A stretch of 64,000 bases of DNA, from contig UQTM01000007.1 in assembly GCA_900544025.1 (NCBI GenBank), forward strand, positions 9,278-73,277. Direction: 5' to 3'. How positions within the stretch are numbered: position 1 is the stretch's first letter; each line of letters begins with the position of its first letter. The position numbers and the translations under genes are program-made. Source of the stretch: an uncultured Odoribacter sp. GTDB taxonomy: Bacteria > Bacteroidota > Bacteroidia > Bacteroidales > Marinifilaceae. Below are positions 34,213 to 44,097 of this stretch, one piece after another. The notes below the pieces were generated by a model. It made no database searches, was not told where the DNA came from, and saw only the letters and a program-made list of their open reading frames with translations.

Positions 34213-37032
34213 TTATTTCCGGCAAATGGTGTTGTAAGGGCAATTCCGGCATTTTTTCCCCTGAGTCGTTTGAGTAAAAGGTACATCGGGAGAGTATAGC
34301 CGCTCCAATAGCGGAGTGAGATTATTTAGAAATTCTTCCCGGTAGGCATTAAAATCATGGATATATTCTTTGTCGCATTTCAGCATGTAATTATAGTCTT
34401 TTCCAAATAGGGCTTTCGTACTATATATTCCGGGAATGAGTGGTTTGTGGACGGGAGTTGTGTGTGAAAACATCAGGCAATAGAGCATGGTTTGAAAGGC
34501 TGCTTTATTACGTGTGGTATTTTCCGGGTCGAAAATAGAGGAAACGGATTTAAAAGTAGTGTTGTCTGCTCCCGTTTTATAATCTATTACCCGAACCCCT
34601 TTCGTCGTTTCATCGATCCGGTCGATAAAACCTCCTATGAAAACGGATTTCTGACCTGCCGGAGTTTGAATTTTTACCGGAACGGTAAACTTCTCTTCCA
34701 TAGCAACCAGTTGGAAGGGACATAAGTTTTTGTCGTAAGCCAGCATTTCTCGCAGGTACTTTTTGATGACGTTTAAAATCAGTTCGTTATTTCCGCTGTC
34801 GAGCAGTTTTGTCGTATTGTGGTCGTAAAAATTTAGATACGAGGTTTTAATATGTTGTTCTAAAAGAGCTTCATTTTGAAGTAGCCGGTCGATGCGGTCT
34901 GTGGTGATTTTCCCTTCCGGTATTGTAGCATATAAGGTTTGCGAGCATTCATGAAAAATGTTTCCCAATAAACGATGGTCGAGTTCTTCGGCTATTTCTT
35001 CTTTTTCCTGTATCCGGGCAATATATTTGAAATAAAAGCGGAGAGGACATTCCAAATAGATATTTAAAGCGGACGGCGATAGAGCGGTTTCATCCGAAAC
35101 GGTCCAAATGTCTAATTGAGCTAATATTTCGGGATTTTTAGCAATTTCTATGGCAGGGTTATCCTGTATGGCGATACGGTTTTGAAAATTGGTTTCGCAT
35201 ATCGTCAGGCCTGATTCATATTTAATCTGGTAGAGAAAACGGCTCATTTCTCCGCTGTTTATGCCTTTGGCTCCGGAAGTATAAAGTATTTTTATATCTT
35301 CTGCCCGTTGTAATAAGCGGTAGAAGTAATAAGCAAACAGGGCATCCTGATGTTCGGGAGTGGGAAGCCTGAAACCCACCCGCAGGTTATAAGGAATGAA
35401 AGAAGAAGTTACGCTGTTTTTAGGCAAGATGCCTTCGTTCGCCGACAATACGATCAGATTTTTGAAATCCAGCATACGGGTTTCCATCAGTCCCATGAGC
35501 TGTAATCCTTCGAGCGGCTCTCCGGAAAAAGGTATCGTGGTGGCATTGACCACTTTATTGATGATCTGTAAATACAGTTTATCTTCCGGCTGTATGTTTT
35601 CCTGTTCGAATAGGGTTTGCAGGCTCTGGATACAAGTGTATATGGTAAAGGCAAATTCTTTTTCTATGGGTTCGTAAGGCTCTTCTTCGGAATGAAAGGT
35701 TTGGATCAGTAAGCGTAAGATTCGTAGCAGGTAATCCGTTATTTTTTCATCGTTTGAAGAAAATACGGCTTGAGTGATTTTGTTGAATTGAAGGCTTTTT
35801 TCAGATACATAGACAATATTGCGCCGGTTAATGAAATCGGTGATTTTATCGATTTCAGCCGGGCATAGTTCTTTGATCAGTTTATGATTCAGCAGGGCAA
35901 TAACCGGTTTATAATAATAGTAAGTGTCGTTTTGCTCTTTTTTAGAATAACTTTTTAAGTCGCCTAATAAAGAGAGCAAGGCGGCAACCGAGGTGTTTTG
36001 TGCCGGATAGCCCATTGTGATGTTGATTTTCTGTACTTCGTCCGGGATGGAATGAAGGACCGGGATCAACATTCTTTCGTCGCAAAGGATAATCCCCGTA
36101 TCATGGTCTTCGCTCCTTTTTTGCCGGGCAACCAGGGAGGGGATAAGCTTTGCCTGGCCTATTGTGGAAGGTGTCGAAATGTATTGGATTTTCTTTTCAT
36201 TGTAACGAAAGTTATTGAAATGTTCCAATCCTAATTCGTTGGGAAAATATTTCAGATTTTCCCGGATATAATGTCCCGCTTCATAATTTTCATCGGCGGT
36301 GTAATATAAATCGTAATCCCAATAGAAAGTCGCTTTATTGTTGTCCCGGTAGTAAGAAAATAACTTTTTCTCGCAGTTGTTCAAGGCATTGAATCCGGCA
36401 AAAATAATATGTTCGGGCAAAGGGTAGTCTTCGATGTGTTCGCAGAAGTGCCGTTGTCCCATACCTTCAAAGCAAAGTTTTTCTTTGTACAGGCTGTCTT
36501 TAAAATGGATATAGGTTGCATACAGCTTGTCCCACACTTTTAGGAATTCCTGTTGTTCCCGGCTGTATCTTTCGGGATTGAAACTATTCCAGAATGTTTT
36601 GATGGCTTCGATTTGTTCCGGAGAGAGGTAGGGGAATTGGAGGTCGAGCTCTTTCAGGGAAACCAGATTGGAAAATACGGCTTTGGCATCTGCCAGGTAT
36701 TTATCGATGTCGTCGAAATCGCCTAATAGCATATTTCCCCAAAAGTAAAAGTCTTCAAAACGTTCGTTGGAACCGGAAACCTGTATGTAGGATTTGTAAA
36801 GTTTGATGATTAAAGCGATGTCATCGGCTTTTCTCAATCCGGTTTGACGCCCGATGTATTCGGAGAGGGTGACGATTTCAGGCATCCATGCCGGCTTGGT
36901 AAGGAGGCGGGATAATTCATCGGCCAAAAAGAGTCCTGCACGTTTGTTGGGGAATATAACCGTCAGGTTTTCAAAATCCCCATTGTATTTTTGAAGCAGG
37001 TCGCGGGCAAGAAGGTGAAGAAAGGATGACAT
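34213..37032 (-). CDS. AddB-like PD-(D/E)XK nuclease with iron-sulfur staple
   Basis: 939 residues. The N-terminal region (LTVIFPNKRAGLFLADEL) resembles the inactivated helicase fold of AddB. The C-terminal 270 residues are a PD-(D/E)XK (RecB-like) nuclease: a first Cys in YLECPLRFYFKY, the catalytic GGFIDRIDE and VIDYKTGAD, and a closing C-x2-C-x5-C (CRNCPYNTIC). The four cysteines are the AddB-type 4Fe-4S staple. Likely role: recombinational repair of double-strand breaks as a nuclease subunit. The helicase partner AddA is not adjacent, and the stop lies only 54 nt from the convergent hexosaminidase stop. Confidence 0.88.
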   Translation of the reverse strand: MSSFLHLLARDLLQKYNGDFENLTVIFPNKRAGLFLADELSRLLTKPAWMPEIVTLSEYIGRQTGLRKADDIALIIKLYKSYIQVSGSNERFEDFYFWGNMLLGDFDDIDKYLADAKAVFSNLVSLKELDLQFPYLSPEQIEAIKTFWNSFNPERYSREQQEFLKVWDKLYATYIHFKDSLYKEKLCFEGMGQRHFCEHIEDYPLPEHIIFAGFNALNNCEKKLFSYYRDNNKATFYWDYDLYYTADENYEAGHYIRENLKYFPNELGLEHFNNFRYNEKKIQYISTPSTIGQAKLIPSLVARQKRSEDHDTGIILCDERMLIPVLHSIPDEVQKINITMGYPAQNTSVAALLSLLGDLKSYSKKEQNDTYYYYKPVIALLNHKLIKELCPAEIDKITDFINRRNIVYVSEKSLQFNKITQAVFSSNDEKITDYLLRILRLLIQTFHSEEEPYEPIEKEFAFTIYTCIQSLQTLFEQENIQPEDKLYLQIINKVVNATTIPFSGEPLEGLQLMGLMETRMLDFKNLIVLSANEGILPKNSVTSSFIPYNLRVGFRLPTPEHQDALFAYYFYRLLQRAEDIKILYTSGAKGINSGEMSRFLYQIKYESGLTICETNFQNRIAIQDNPAIEIAKNPEILAQLDIWTVSDETALSPSALNIYLECPLRFYFKYIARIQEKEEIAEELDHRLLGNIFHECSQTLYATIPEGKITTDRIDRLLQNEALLEQHIKTSYLNFYDHNTTKLLDSGNNELILNVIKKYLREMLAYDKNLCPFQLVAMEEKFTVPVKIQTPAGQKSVFIGGFIDRIDETTKGVRVIDYKTGADNTTFKSVSSIFDPENTTRNKAAFQTMLYCLMFSHTTPVHKPLIPGIYSTKALFGKDYNYMLKCDKEYIHDFNAYREEFLNNLTPLLERLYSPDVPFTQTTQGKKCRNCPYNTICRK

Positions 37033-37055
37033 ATCAAAAAGTTAAGTGTCCGAAA

Positions 37056-37078
37056 CAAATATATTATTTCTATATTTG
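37056..37078. promoter_or_regulatory. Divergent -7 boxes between the nuclease and nitroreductase genes
   Basis: TATATTTG on the minus strand at 37063-37056 and TATATTTG on the plus strand at 37071-37078, only 7 nt apart. Clear -33 elements are missing on both sides. Confidence 0.5.
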
Positions 37079-37115
37079 TGTGAATTTTGAGAGTAAAATT
37101 AATAAAAATAGGAAT

Positions 37116-37688
37116 ATGGCACTAAAAGATTTATTGATAAAGAACCGTAGCTATCGTAGATTTTTTCAAGATGTCCGGATTTCTGCCGGGGAATTGAAAG
37201 AACTGGTCGGACTTACCTGTTTATGTGCTTCTGCCCGGAATGCCCAGTCATTGAAATATGTCGTAGTGGATTCCGAGGAGATGTGTGCGGAAGTATTTCC
37301 TTTACTTGCCTGGGCAGGCTATCTGACCGATTGGGCAGGCCCGGAGGAAGGGGAGCGTCCGGCGGCGTATTTGATACAGATACTGGATACCCGTATTGTT
37401 GAGAATTGTCTCTGTGACGACGGTATCCAGGCACAGACGATCCTGTTGGGGGCGGTTGAAAAAGGTTGGGGAGGATGTATCGTTAAAGCCTTTAAAAACG
37501 AGCCTTTGAGACAGGTCTTGAATTTACCCGATTATTTAAGAGTGATGTATGTAATTGCCTTGGGTAAGCCTAAAGAAACGGTTGTTATCGAGCCTATGAA
37601 ATCCGGAGACGATTATAAATACTGGAGAGATGAACAGGGAATACATCATGTGCCCAAACGGGATGCCGGTGAATTAATTTGGAAGTAA
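37116..37688 (+). CDS. Nitroreductase-family flavoprotein
   Basis: 190 residues from MALKDLL (ATG at 37116). A longer frame from 37026 would overlap the divergent promoter and the neighbouring gene, so I reject it. Motifs RSYRRFF (FMN phosphate binding), SARNAQSLKYVVV and GVEKGWGGCIVKAF (read as GAVEKGWGGCIV) are typical of the NfsB/FRP-like nitroreductase fold. It probably reduces flavin- or quinone-like substrates using NAD(P)H in the cytoplasm. It precedes a small FAH-like gene by about 20 nt. Confidence 0.88.
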   Translation: MALKDLLIKNRSYRRFFQDVRISAGELKELVGLTCLCASARNAQSLKYVVVDSEEMCAEVFPLLAWAGYLTDWAGPEEGERPAAYLIQILDTRIVENCLCDDGIQAQTILLGAVEKGWGGCIVKAFKNEPLRQVLNLPDYLRVMYVIALGKPKETVVIEPMKSGDDYKYWRDEQGIHHVPKRDAGELIWK

Positions 37689-37708
37689 GCAGAAGTTTTT
37701 GTAAGACG

Positions 37709-38275
37709 ATGAAGATTCTTTGTGCAGAATATAATAAAGCGGGAGAGACTGCTATTGTGCCTGTGGGTGATGATGTTTTGTTGAGGAATAACGGGGATTT
37801 TTATATCCCCGATTTTACGCAGGATGTGAGTTGTGTGCCACAGTTTGTCGTGAAAATTTGTAAGTTGGGGAAAGCTGTGAGCGAGCGTTTTGCCTCCCGT
37901 TATTATGATGAGATCGGAATAGGAATCCGGTTTTATGCCGATTCGTTGGAACGGACGTTAGAAACTAAAGGGTTGCCGTGTATCGTGGCTTCTTCTTTTG
38001 ACAGTTCCGCAGCGATCAGTAAGATGCAGAAGATCGGGAACCGCAGCTTGCGTTATGAAATGTTTGTAAACGAGGTTTCGGTGTTTCAAAGCAGTATGCC
38101 GGAATTACAGGTGGGGATCGATCGGTTGATCGCGATGGCCGGCGAAATGCACACATTGAAAATCGGAGATTATTTGTATTGCGGTAATGCTTTTCGTTAC
38201 CGGGGAATAAAGGCAGGTGACCGGATACGGGTTACTCTGGAAGAAGAGAATGTGATGCAGTTTGCAATTCGGTAG
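37709..38275 (+). CDS. FAH-fold protein, divergent and short
   Basis: 188 residues from MKILCAEYN (37709). It follows the nitroreductase gene by 20 nt and is probably cotranscribed. The middle and end (FVVKICKLGKAVSERFASRYYDEIGIGIRF; LKIGDYLYCGNAF; IKAGDRIRVTLE) follow the fumarylacetoacetate hydrolase fold, including the C-terminal G-D plus K-x-G-D pattern. The acidic metal-binding triad of active FAH enzymes is not obvious, and the protein is shorter than usual (about 200-280). It may be a degenerate or non-catalytic family member. Confidence 0.7.
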   Translation: MKILCAEYNKAGETAIVPVGDDVLLRNNGDFYIPDFTQDVSCVPQFVVKICKLGKAVSERFASRYYDEIGIGIRFYADSLERTLETKGLPCIVASSFDSSAAISKMQKIGNRSLRYEMFVNEVSVFQSSMPELQVGIDRLIAMAGEMHTLKIGDYLYCGNAFRYRGIKAGDRIRVTLEEENVMQFAIR

Positions 38276-38316
38276 GCAGGGGAAAGGGCAGAGGAATGTC
38301 GCTCTATCGGGATGTA

Positions 38317-38372
38317 AAAAAAATATCCTTTTCAAATTCCGGTAATCCGGTAACTGAAAAGGATATTTTTGT
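38317..38372. terminator. Bidirectional terminator between FAH-like and acyl-CoA ligase genes
   Basis: A perfect 16-bp inverted repeat (38319-38334 with 38355-38370) with a 20-nt loop and A/T runs, between two convergent genes. Confidence 0.88.
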
Positions 38373-38385
38373 GAGTTATTGTTTT

Positions 38386-40071
38386 TTATTTGATATTGAC
38401 ATTGTTATAAAGAAAACGCTTGATCTTGTGGGTCGGGGTTTTCTCGAACGGCTCACTTTGAACGACGACTAACTGTAATTTTGAGAAATTGTTTACTCTG
38501 GAATTTACGTATTCGAAGAGTTCTTTTTTCTGTTCTTCAATGTAGTCGTTGATCACTGTTTTGTAACAATCGGCCTGAGATTTGAATCTTTTGTAATTCT
38601 TCTCCAGTTCTTCCATATTGAAGTGTACCATGGCCACCAGTTTCCCTTTTGATTCGACAACCAGCGATTCACTGACGAAGCGGAAATTGTTGATGATAGA
38701 TTCTATTTCTTCCGGGTAGATATTTTCACCCGAAGAGCCTAAGATCATCGTCTTGATTCTTCCGCGGATAGAAAGACGGCCTTTACTGTCGAACGATCCT
38801 AAGTCTCCGGTTTTAAACCACCCGTCTTCTGTGATACATTCTTTAGTCAGTTCCGGTTTTTTATAATAACCTTTCATCACATTCGGGCCTTTGATCCAAA
38901 TTTCTCCCTGTCCTGTCTTATCCGGTTCGTTGATTTTAATCTCAACGCCTTGCATGGCGGGGCCTACTCCTTGCAGGAACGTATTTTTGGGGGCTGTTCC
39001 TGCCGACATAGGAGCTGTTTCGGTCAAACCGTATCCGATGGCATAGGGGAATTTTGCTTCCCGCAGGAATTGTTCCACGGTAGCATCCAGTTTTGCTCCT
39101 CCGATACCGAAGAATATAATCTCTCCTCCGAAAGTTTGCATTAATTTTTTACCTGCCAGGCGATTTAATATTTTGCGGGTAGGGGCAAAGCCGTAAAGCG
39201 CACTCATAAACCGGGAAGAGGTAAATTTCGGAACGACCTGGGTTTTGTATATCTTCTCAATGATCAAAGGTACGGAAAGCATAACCGTAGGGCGTATTTT
39301 CTGCATGGCCGGAACCAATAGTTTTGGAGTAGGAACCCGGTCGAGGTAATATATCTGAGCACCGAACATTAAAGGCAATAAAAGTCCTAAGGTATTTTCG
39401 AAAGTATGTGCCATAGGCAGAATACTCAGAAAACGATCGTGCGTTCCAATCGGCTGTATGGTGGCGCATTGTTGTGCATCCCATACTAAGTTCCGGTGTG
39501 ATAGCTCCACGCCCTTGGAAAATCCGGTCGTTCCGGAAGTGTAAATAATCGATGCCGTATCCTCTTCCTCGATCGTGATCTCCGGTAGCGGGGCGAAATT
39601 ATGCAGATCAATGGTATTTTCCAGTTTATCGATATCTTCGATCGGAAAACCTTCCGGTATCCGGGCAAAAGTATTGATCAGTATTTTCTGTTCGAGAAAA
39701 TCGGTCTTTACATCGGCTATCAGTTTGTAAAGCAATTTAGAAACAAATATCATCCGGGTTTCCGAGTGCTCGAGGATATTTTGAATATCGGCACTGCTAA
39801 ATCCCGGCAAAATGGGTACGGCAACAGCTCCTATCCGGGCGATAGCGAATTGAGCGACTCCCCAGTTGGGCATATTCGCACTTAATATGGCTATTTTATC
39901 ACCTTTTTGGATTCCTTGTGAGAGCAGATAGTTGGCTATTGAAGTTACTTCATTGTAGAAGTCCTGGTAAGTTTTGTTTTCCGACTGAACGAAGTTCAGA
40001 CACAAATTGTTTTTAAACTTGGAACAGCTGTTAGATAGTAGTTCCGTTAAAGTCAGTTTTGTTAAAACCAT
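38386..40071 (-). CDS. Long-chain fatty acid--CoA ligase (AMP-binding)
   Basis: 561 residues. The motif IIYTSGTTGFSKGVELSHRN is the AMP-binding P-loop, GYGLTETAPM is the second conserved motif, and WFKTGDLGSFDSKGRLSIRGR with KTMILGSSGENIYPEEIE is the C-terminal hinge. This is the ANL fold of long-chain acyl-CoA synthetases. It activates fatty acids to acyl-CoA with ATP, at the inner membrane face. The gene stands alone on the minus strand. It shares a bidirectional terminator with the FAH-like gene. Confidence 0.92.
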   Translation of the reverse strand: MVLTKLTLTELLSNSCSKFKNNLCLNFVQSENKTYQDFYNEVTSIANYLLSQGIQKGDKIAILSANMPNWGVAQFAIARIGAVAVPILPGFSSADIQNILEHSETRMIFVSKLLYKLIADVKTDFLEQKILINTFARIPEGFPIEDIDKLENTIDLHNFAPLPEITIEEEDTASIIYTSGTTGFSKGVELSHRNLVWDAQQCATIQPIGTHDRFLSILPMAHTFENTLGLLLPLMFGAQIYYLDRVPTPKLLVPAMQKIRPTVMLSVPLIIEKIYKTQVVPKFTSSRFMSALYGFAPTRKILNRLAGKKLMQTFGGEIIFFGIGGAKLDATVEQFLREAKFPYAIGYGLTETAPMSAGTAPKNTFLQGVGPAMQGVEIKINEPDKTGQGEIWIKGPNVMKGYYKKPELTKECITEDGWFKTGDLGSFDSKGRLSIRGRIKTMILGSSGENIYPEEIESIINNFRFVSESLVVESKGKLVAMVHFNMEELEKNYKRFKSQADCYKTVINDYIEEQKKELFEYVNSRVNNFSKLQLVVVQSEPFEKTPTHKIKRFLYNNVNIK

Positions 40072-40167
40072 TATTTATGTTATTGCAATTTGGTTACAAA
40101 GATAGTGATTTTTATCGAATATTGATAGATAATGAGTTAAATAAAGTTATAAACATTAGAAAGAAAA

Positions 40168-40200
40168 TATAAAAATAAGGATACCTTTAGGTATCCTTAT
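40168..40200 (-). terminator. Terminator of pepD
   Basis: A perfect 11-bp stem (40175-40185 with 40190-40200), a 4-nt loop, and a T run on the minus strand. Confidence 0.85.
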
Positions 40201-40227
40201 CCTGCTTGAAAGTTGTTTTTTTCAGAG

Positions 40228-41691
40228 TTATTTCACCGGAATGTTTTTCAAAGTTTCTTTTAAGAAATTCCAGAATTTTTCGACTGAAGCAATGTTTACT
40301 TTTTCGTCGGGGGAGTGCGGGTGGCAAATGGTAGGACCGAAAGAAATCATGTCCCAACCGGGATATTTCGATCCCAGAATTCCACATTCCAAACCTGCAT
40401 GTATAGCCATGATTGCAGGCTGCTTTTGGTAAAGTTTGAAATAGATTTCCTGCATTTCTTTTAAGATGGCCGAATCCGGATTCGGTTTCCAGCCGGGATA
40501 AGCTCCGGCGAATACGATGGAGTCGGCTTTTGCCAGTTCGCCTACGGCCTGTATGGTTTGTGCCATAGCTTCTTTGGCAGATTCTACCGAAGAGCGCATC
40601 AGGGTGACTACTGTTATTTTTCCGTTTTCAGATTTAATGATGGCCAGATTGTTGGACGTTTCGACGGTGTCGGGCATGGAGTCGATCATACGCACGGCAC
40701 CGTTCGGGTAGGCAATGATTGCATCGGTCAGCCTTGCCTGGGTACATGCGTCGATGACGAATGCCGGAGTAGCTGTGGCGTCTGCACTGATCTGTAAGCC
40801 GGGATCTTTGGCGATGATCTCCGCCTTATAGATTTCCGTAGCCTTTTTCACTGTTTCCTGAAGTTTGGTTTCATTTGCTGCCGGGATCGTGATTACAGCG
40901 AAAGATTCCCGGGGAATGGCGTTACGGAGTGACCCTCCGGTAACGGAAGATATGCGTATGCCTAATTCCTGTGCATAAGTTTTCAGGAACCGGAATAGTA
41001 TTTTATTGGAATTACCGCGTCCCAGGTTAATATCGATCCCGGAATGTCCTCCTTTAAGGCCTTTTACCGATAAGCGGAATGCTTTACTTCCGGCAGGAAC
41101 GTTTTCTTCCTGATATGAAAATTCTGTTGTCGAGTCTAATCCTCCGGCACAGCCGACATATAATTCCCCTTCGGTTTCGGAATCGAGGTTCAGTAGGATG
41201 TCTCCTTTTAAAATTCCAGGTTGCAGTCCGTTAGCTCCGTCCATGCCTGTTTCTTCGGTTGCCGTAATCAACACTTCCAGCGGTCCGTGAGGAATGTCGG
41301 TAGAGGTAAGCAGTGCCATCGCCGTAGCAACTCCGATGCCGTTGTCCGCTCCCAGTGTCGTCCCTTTGGCACGTACCCATTCTCCATCCACAAAAGCCTG
41401 TATCGGATCGGTGGTGAAATCGTGCCGGGTGTCTTCATTTTTTTGAGGGACCATATCCAGATGGCCTTGCAGGATGACACCTTTGCGGTTTTCCATGCCG
41501 GGTGTGGCCGGTTTGCTCATAATGATATTGCCTGCTTCGTCCATTTTGGCCTCGATGTGATTTTCCTCGGCCCAATTCAGCATAAATATCCGTGCTTTCT
41601 CTTCGTGTTCGGAAGGACGGGGAACCTGCGTCAATTTATAGAAATTTTCCCAAATCGCTTTTGGGTGTAAATCTTTGATAGCTGTACTCAT
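40228..41691 (-). CDS. pepD: Aminoacyl-histidine dipeptidase (M20 family)
   Basis: 487 residues. Metal and catalytic motifs are LQGHLDMVP, GADNGIGVATAM and TATEETGMDGA, in the usual order of PepD/carnosinase enzymes. The dimerisation domain lies in the middle (GLKGGHSGIDINLGRGN) and the C-terminal metal ligand region includes IHAGLECGILG and FGPTICHPHSPDE. It cleaves dipeptides, in particular Xaa-His, in the cytoplasm. It begins 18 nt after the DPP IV gene on the same strand, so the two form an operon that could turn exported-peptide products into free amino acids. Confidence 0.95.
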   Translation of the reverse strand: MSTAIKDLHPKAIWENFYKLTQVPRPSEHEEKARIFMLNWAEENHIEAKMDEAGNIIMSKPATPGMENRKGVILQGHLDMVPQKNEDTRHDFTTDPIQAFVDGEWVRAKGTTLGADNGIGVATAMALLTSTDIPHGPLEVLITATEETGMDGANGLQPGILKGDILLNLDSETEGELYVGCAGGLDSTTEFSYQEENVPAGSKAFRLSVKGLKGGHSGIDINLGRGNSNKILFRFLKTYAQELGIRISSVTGGSLRNAIPRESFAVITIPAANETKLQETVKKATEIYKAEIIAKDPGLQISADATATPAFVIDACTQARLTDAIIAYPNGAVRMIDSMPDTVETSNNLAIIKSENGKITVVTLMRSSVESAKEAMAQTIQAVGELAKADSIVFAGAYPGWKPNPDSAILKEMQEIYFKLYQKQPAIMAIHAGLECGILGSKYPGWDMISFGPTICHPHSPDEKVNIASVEKFWNFLKETLKNIPVK

Positions 41692-41709
41692 AATATTTTG
41701 TCGTTTAAG

Positions 41710-43911
41710 TTATTTCTGCATATGTGTTTTCAGATAATTGACAAACCGGGTGTAAAGCTGCAAGGAAGTGTTTCCTCCGTAAATACTGTGGTTCCGGTTG
41801 GTGTAGATTGCCATATCGAATTGCTTGTTGGCTTGCACGAGGCATTCTGCCAGCTCGTACGTATTTTGTACGTGTACGTTGTCGTCGGCCGTTCCGTGGC
41901 ATAATAGCAGGTTGCCTTTCAGTTTGTCCGCCCAGTGGGTAGGAGCATTGTCGTTATACCCCTGTTCGTTCTCCCGGGGAGTCCGCATGTAGCGTTCGGT
42001 GTAAATCGAATCGTAATATTTGAAGTTGGTGACAGGGGCGACAGCAATTGCTGTGGTAAAAATGTCGTTGCCTTTCATGATGCAGAGTGACGACATAAAG
42101 CCACCGTAACTCCATCCCCATATTCCTACGTTTTTATTGTCTATATACGGTTTTTCTGCCAACCATTTGGCTGCGGCAATCATGTCGTCGCTTTCGATTT
42201 TTCCTAATTGCATATAGGTACATTTGCGGAATTCTTCTCCTCTAGCCGCAGTTCCGCGAGGATCAACGCAAGCTACGATAAAGCCTTCCTGCGCCAGATA
42301 GTTCAGCCAGTTGAGACTCCAGTTGTTTTTCACCTGCTGGGAATTCGGGCCGCTGTATTGAGTGATTAAAAGGGGATATCGCTTGTTCGCGTCGAATTGC
42401 ACCGGTTTCATGATCCAGGCGTTCAGCATGGTTTTTCCGTCGGCAGCCGGAATCTGGATAAATTCACGCGGAGCGATAGCATAGTCCTTTACTTTTTCTT
42501 TTACCGCCTTATTGTCTTCGAGTGTACGGAGCAGTTTCCCTTTAGCGTTATAGAGTGCGGTTACCGGAGGCATTTCTGCATTGGAAACCGTGTTGATATA
42601 GTAGTTGAAAGTTTTACTGAACGATGCCTCGTTCCAGCCTTTCACCGGGGTAAGCTTTGTTTTTTGTCCCTTTTCATTGATGCTATACACATATTTTTCG
42701 ATGGGCGATTCCTCAAAGGAAGAATAGTAGTATAATTTCCGGGCAGGATCGTAACCGTAGAAATTTTCAATGTCGAAATTTCCCGAAGTGATGGCTTTCT
42801 TTTCTTTTCCGGTCATGTCGTAAAGGTAGAGGTGCATGAAGCCGTTTTTCTCGCTGGTAATGACGAAGTTTGTACCGTTGTCGAGGAAAATCAGATTATC
42901 GAAATTGCTTTCTGCGATGTAATATTTGTTTTGTTCCCGGTAAAGCGGGGTTGTTGTGCCTGTTTTGGCATTTGCCGCTAAGACATCCATTTTATTTTGG
43001 ATGCGGTTGAGGCGGATAATGGCCAATTTTTTAGGATCTTTTGTCCAGCGGATACGCGGAATGTAAATATCGGTTTCTTCGCCTATATCCATTGTTTGAG
43101 TGGTTTTGTCGTTTACCTCGTAAACATGTACGGAAACAACGGAATTTTTTTCTCCGGCTTTCGGATATTTGTAAATGTAGTTGGAAGGATAAAGTTCGTT
43201 GGCTTTTATTGCCGGACGTTGTCCTTCGAACATATTCATTTGATATTCTTTTACATCCGATTCGTTGAATTTTATATAAGCAAGAGAGTTACCGTCGGGC
43301 GACCAGTCAAAAGCTTTATTAAAGGAAAATTCTTCTTCATATACCCAGTCCGGTGCACCGTTGATGATGTGGTTTTGCTCTCCGTCGTGTGTGATCTTGC
43401 GTTCTGTTCCGAAGCGCAGGTCTTTGATAAATAAATTATTGTCCCGGACGAATGCGATACGCAGGCCGTCGGGGGAGAATGTGGCTAAACGCTGGCTACC
43501 GTTTTCGGAAAGCGGTTTTAATTCTCTGTTTTTGAAATCGAAAATATAGTAGTCGGCGGTAAACGAACGGCGATAGATCGGTTTTTTATTGGTGCAGATT
43601 AAAATACGGCTTTCGTCGTGGTTAAATTCATACCCTGCAATGGATTTGACATCGGTTTCCAGTTGTTTTAAATCCACCAGCGTCGCGACGGCTTGCCCGG
43701 TTTTATAGCTATATTTGACAATTTTCGTACCTCTGTCTTCCAGAACGGTATAATGTTCACCGTCGTTCATGGAACGTAAACCCGAAACACCTTTGGTGCT
43801 GAAGGTGCCGTTTACCAAAAAATCGTTTAAAGAAAGTTGCTTTTGTTGTGCCGGCAGTAAATTGACACTAAGAAAGGTAAGTAAGATCAGAACTCCGAAA
43901 TTTTTTTTCAT
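41710..43911 (-). CDS. Dipeptidyl peptidase IV (S9B), exported
   Basis: 733 residues from MKKNFGV (start at 43911), chosen because the signal peptide (to about LLPAQQ) begins there; a longer frame to 43950 adds 13 residues in front. A beta-propeller fills the N-terminal 480 residues. The alpha/beta hydrolase domain has the nucleophile in GWSYGGFM (Ser601), the Asp in HGTADDNVH and the His in NRNHSIYGG. It removes N-terminal Xaa-Pro or Xaa-Ala dipeptides in the periplasm or at the surface. pepD lies 18 nt downstream on the same strand. Related Bacteroidota DPP IV enzymes act on dietary and host peptides. Confidence 0.93.
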   Translation of the reverse strand: MKKNFGVLILLTFLSVNLLPAQQKQLSLNDFLVNGTFSTKGVSGLRSMNDGEHYTVLEDRGTKIVKYSYKTGQAVATLVDLKQLETDVKSIAGYEFNHDESRILICTNKKPIYRRSFTADYYIFDFKNRELKPLSENGSQRLATFSPDGLRIAFVRDNNLFIKDLRFGTERKITHDGEQNHIINGAPDWVYEEEFSFNKAFDWSPDGNSLAYIKFNESDVKEYQMNMFEGQRPAIKANELYPSNYIYKYPKAGEKNSVVSVHVYEVNDKTTQTMDIGEETDIYIPRIRWTKDPKKLAIIRLNRIQNKMDVLAANAKTGTTTPLYREQNKYYIAESNFDNLIFLDNGTNFVITSEKNGFMHLYLYDMTGKEKKAITSGNFDIENFYGYDPARKLYYYSSFEESPIEKYVYSINEKGQKTKLTPVKGWNEASFSKTFNYYINTVSNAEMPPVTALYNAKGKLLRTLEDNKAVKEKVKDYAIAPREFIQIPAADGKTMLNAWIMKPVQFDANKRYPLLITQYSGPNSQQVKNNWSLNWLNYLAQEGFIVACVDPRGTAARGEEFRKCTYMQLGKIESDDMIAAAKWLAEKPYIDNKNVGIWGWSYGGFMSSLCIMKGNDIFTTAIAVAPVTNFKYYDSIYTERYMRTPRENEQGYNDNAPTHWADKLKGNLLLCHGTADDNVHVQNTYELAECLVQANKQFDMAIYTNRNHSIYGGNTSLQLYTRFVNYLKTHMQK

Positions 43912-44063
43912 ATCACTCGATTGTTTATCATATTTGGTTTCGTGCTTCAAAGGTTTGAAAAAAATCTTTGTTTTGCAAACGATTTTTGGGATTAATCCTA
44001 AATTTTATAGGATGGATAAAGGGTATTACCAGCCTGGGAATAGCAAGGTATTAAAAAAAAGAT

Positions 44064-44071
44064 TACCTTTG
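44064..44071 (+). promoter_or_regulatory. -7 element upstream of tgt
   Basis: TACCTTTG, 26 nt before the start codon. No clear -33 TTTG is seen at 19-21 nt. Confidence 0.5.
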
Positions 44072-44097
44072 CGGACTAAAATCATTGCGGAGATAGG

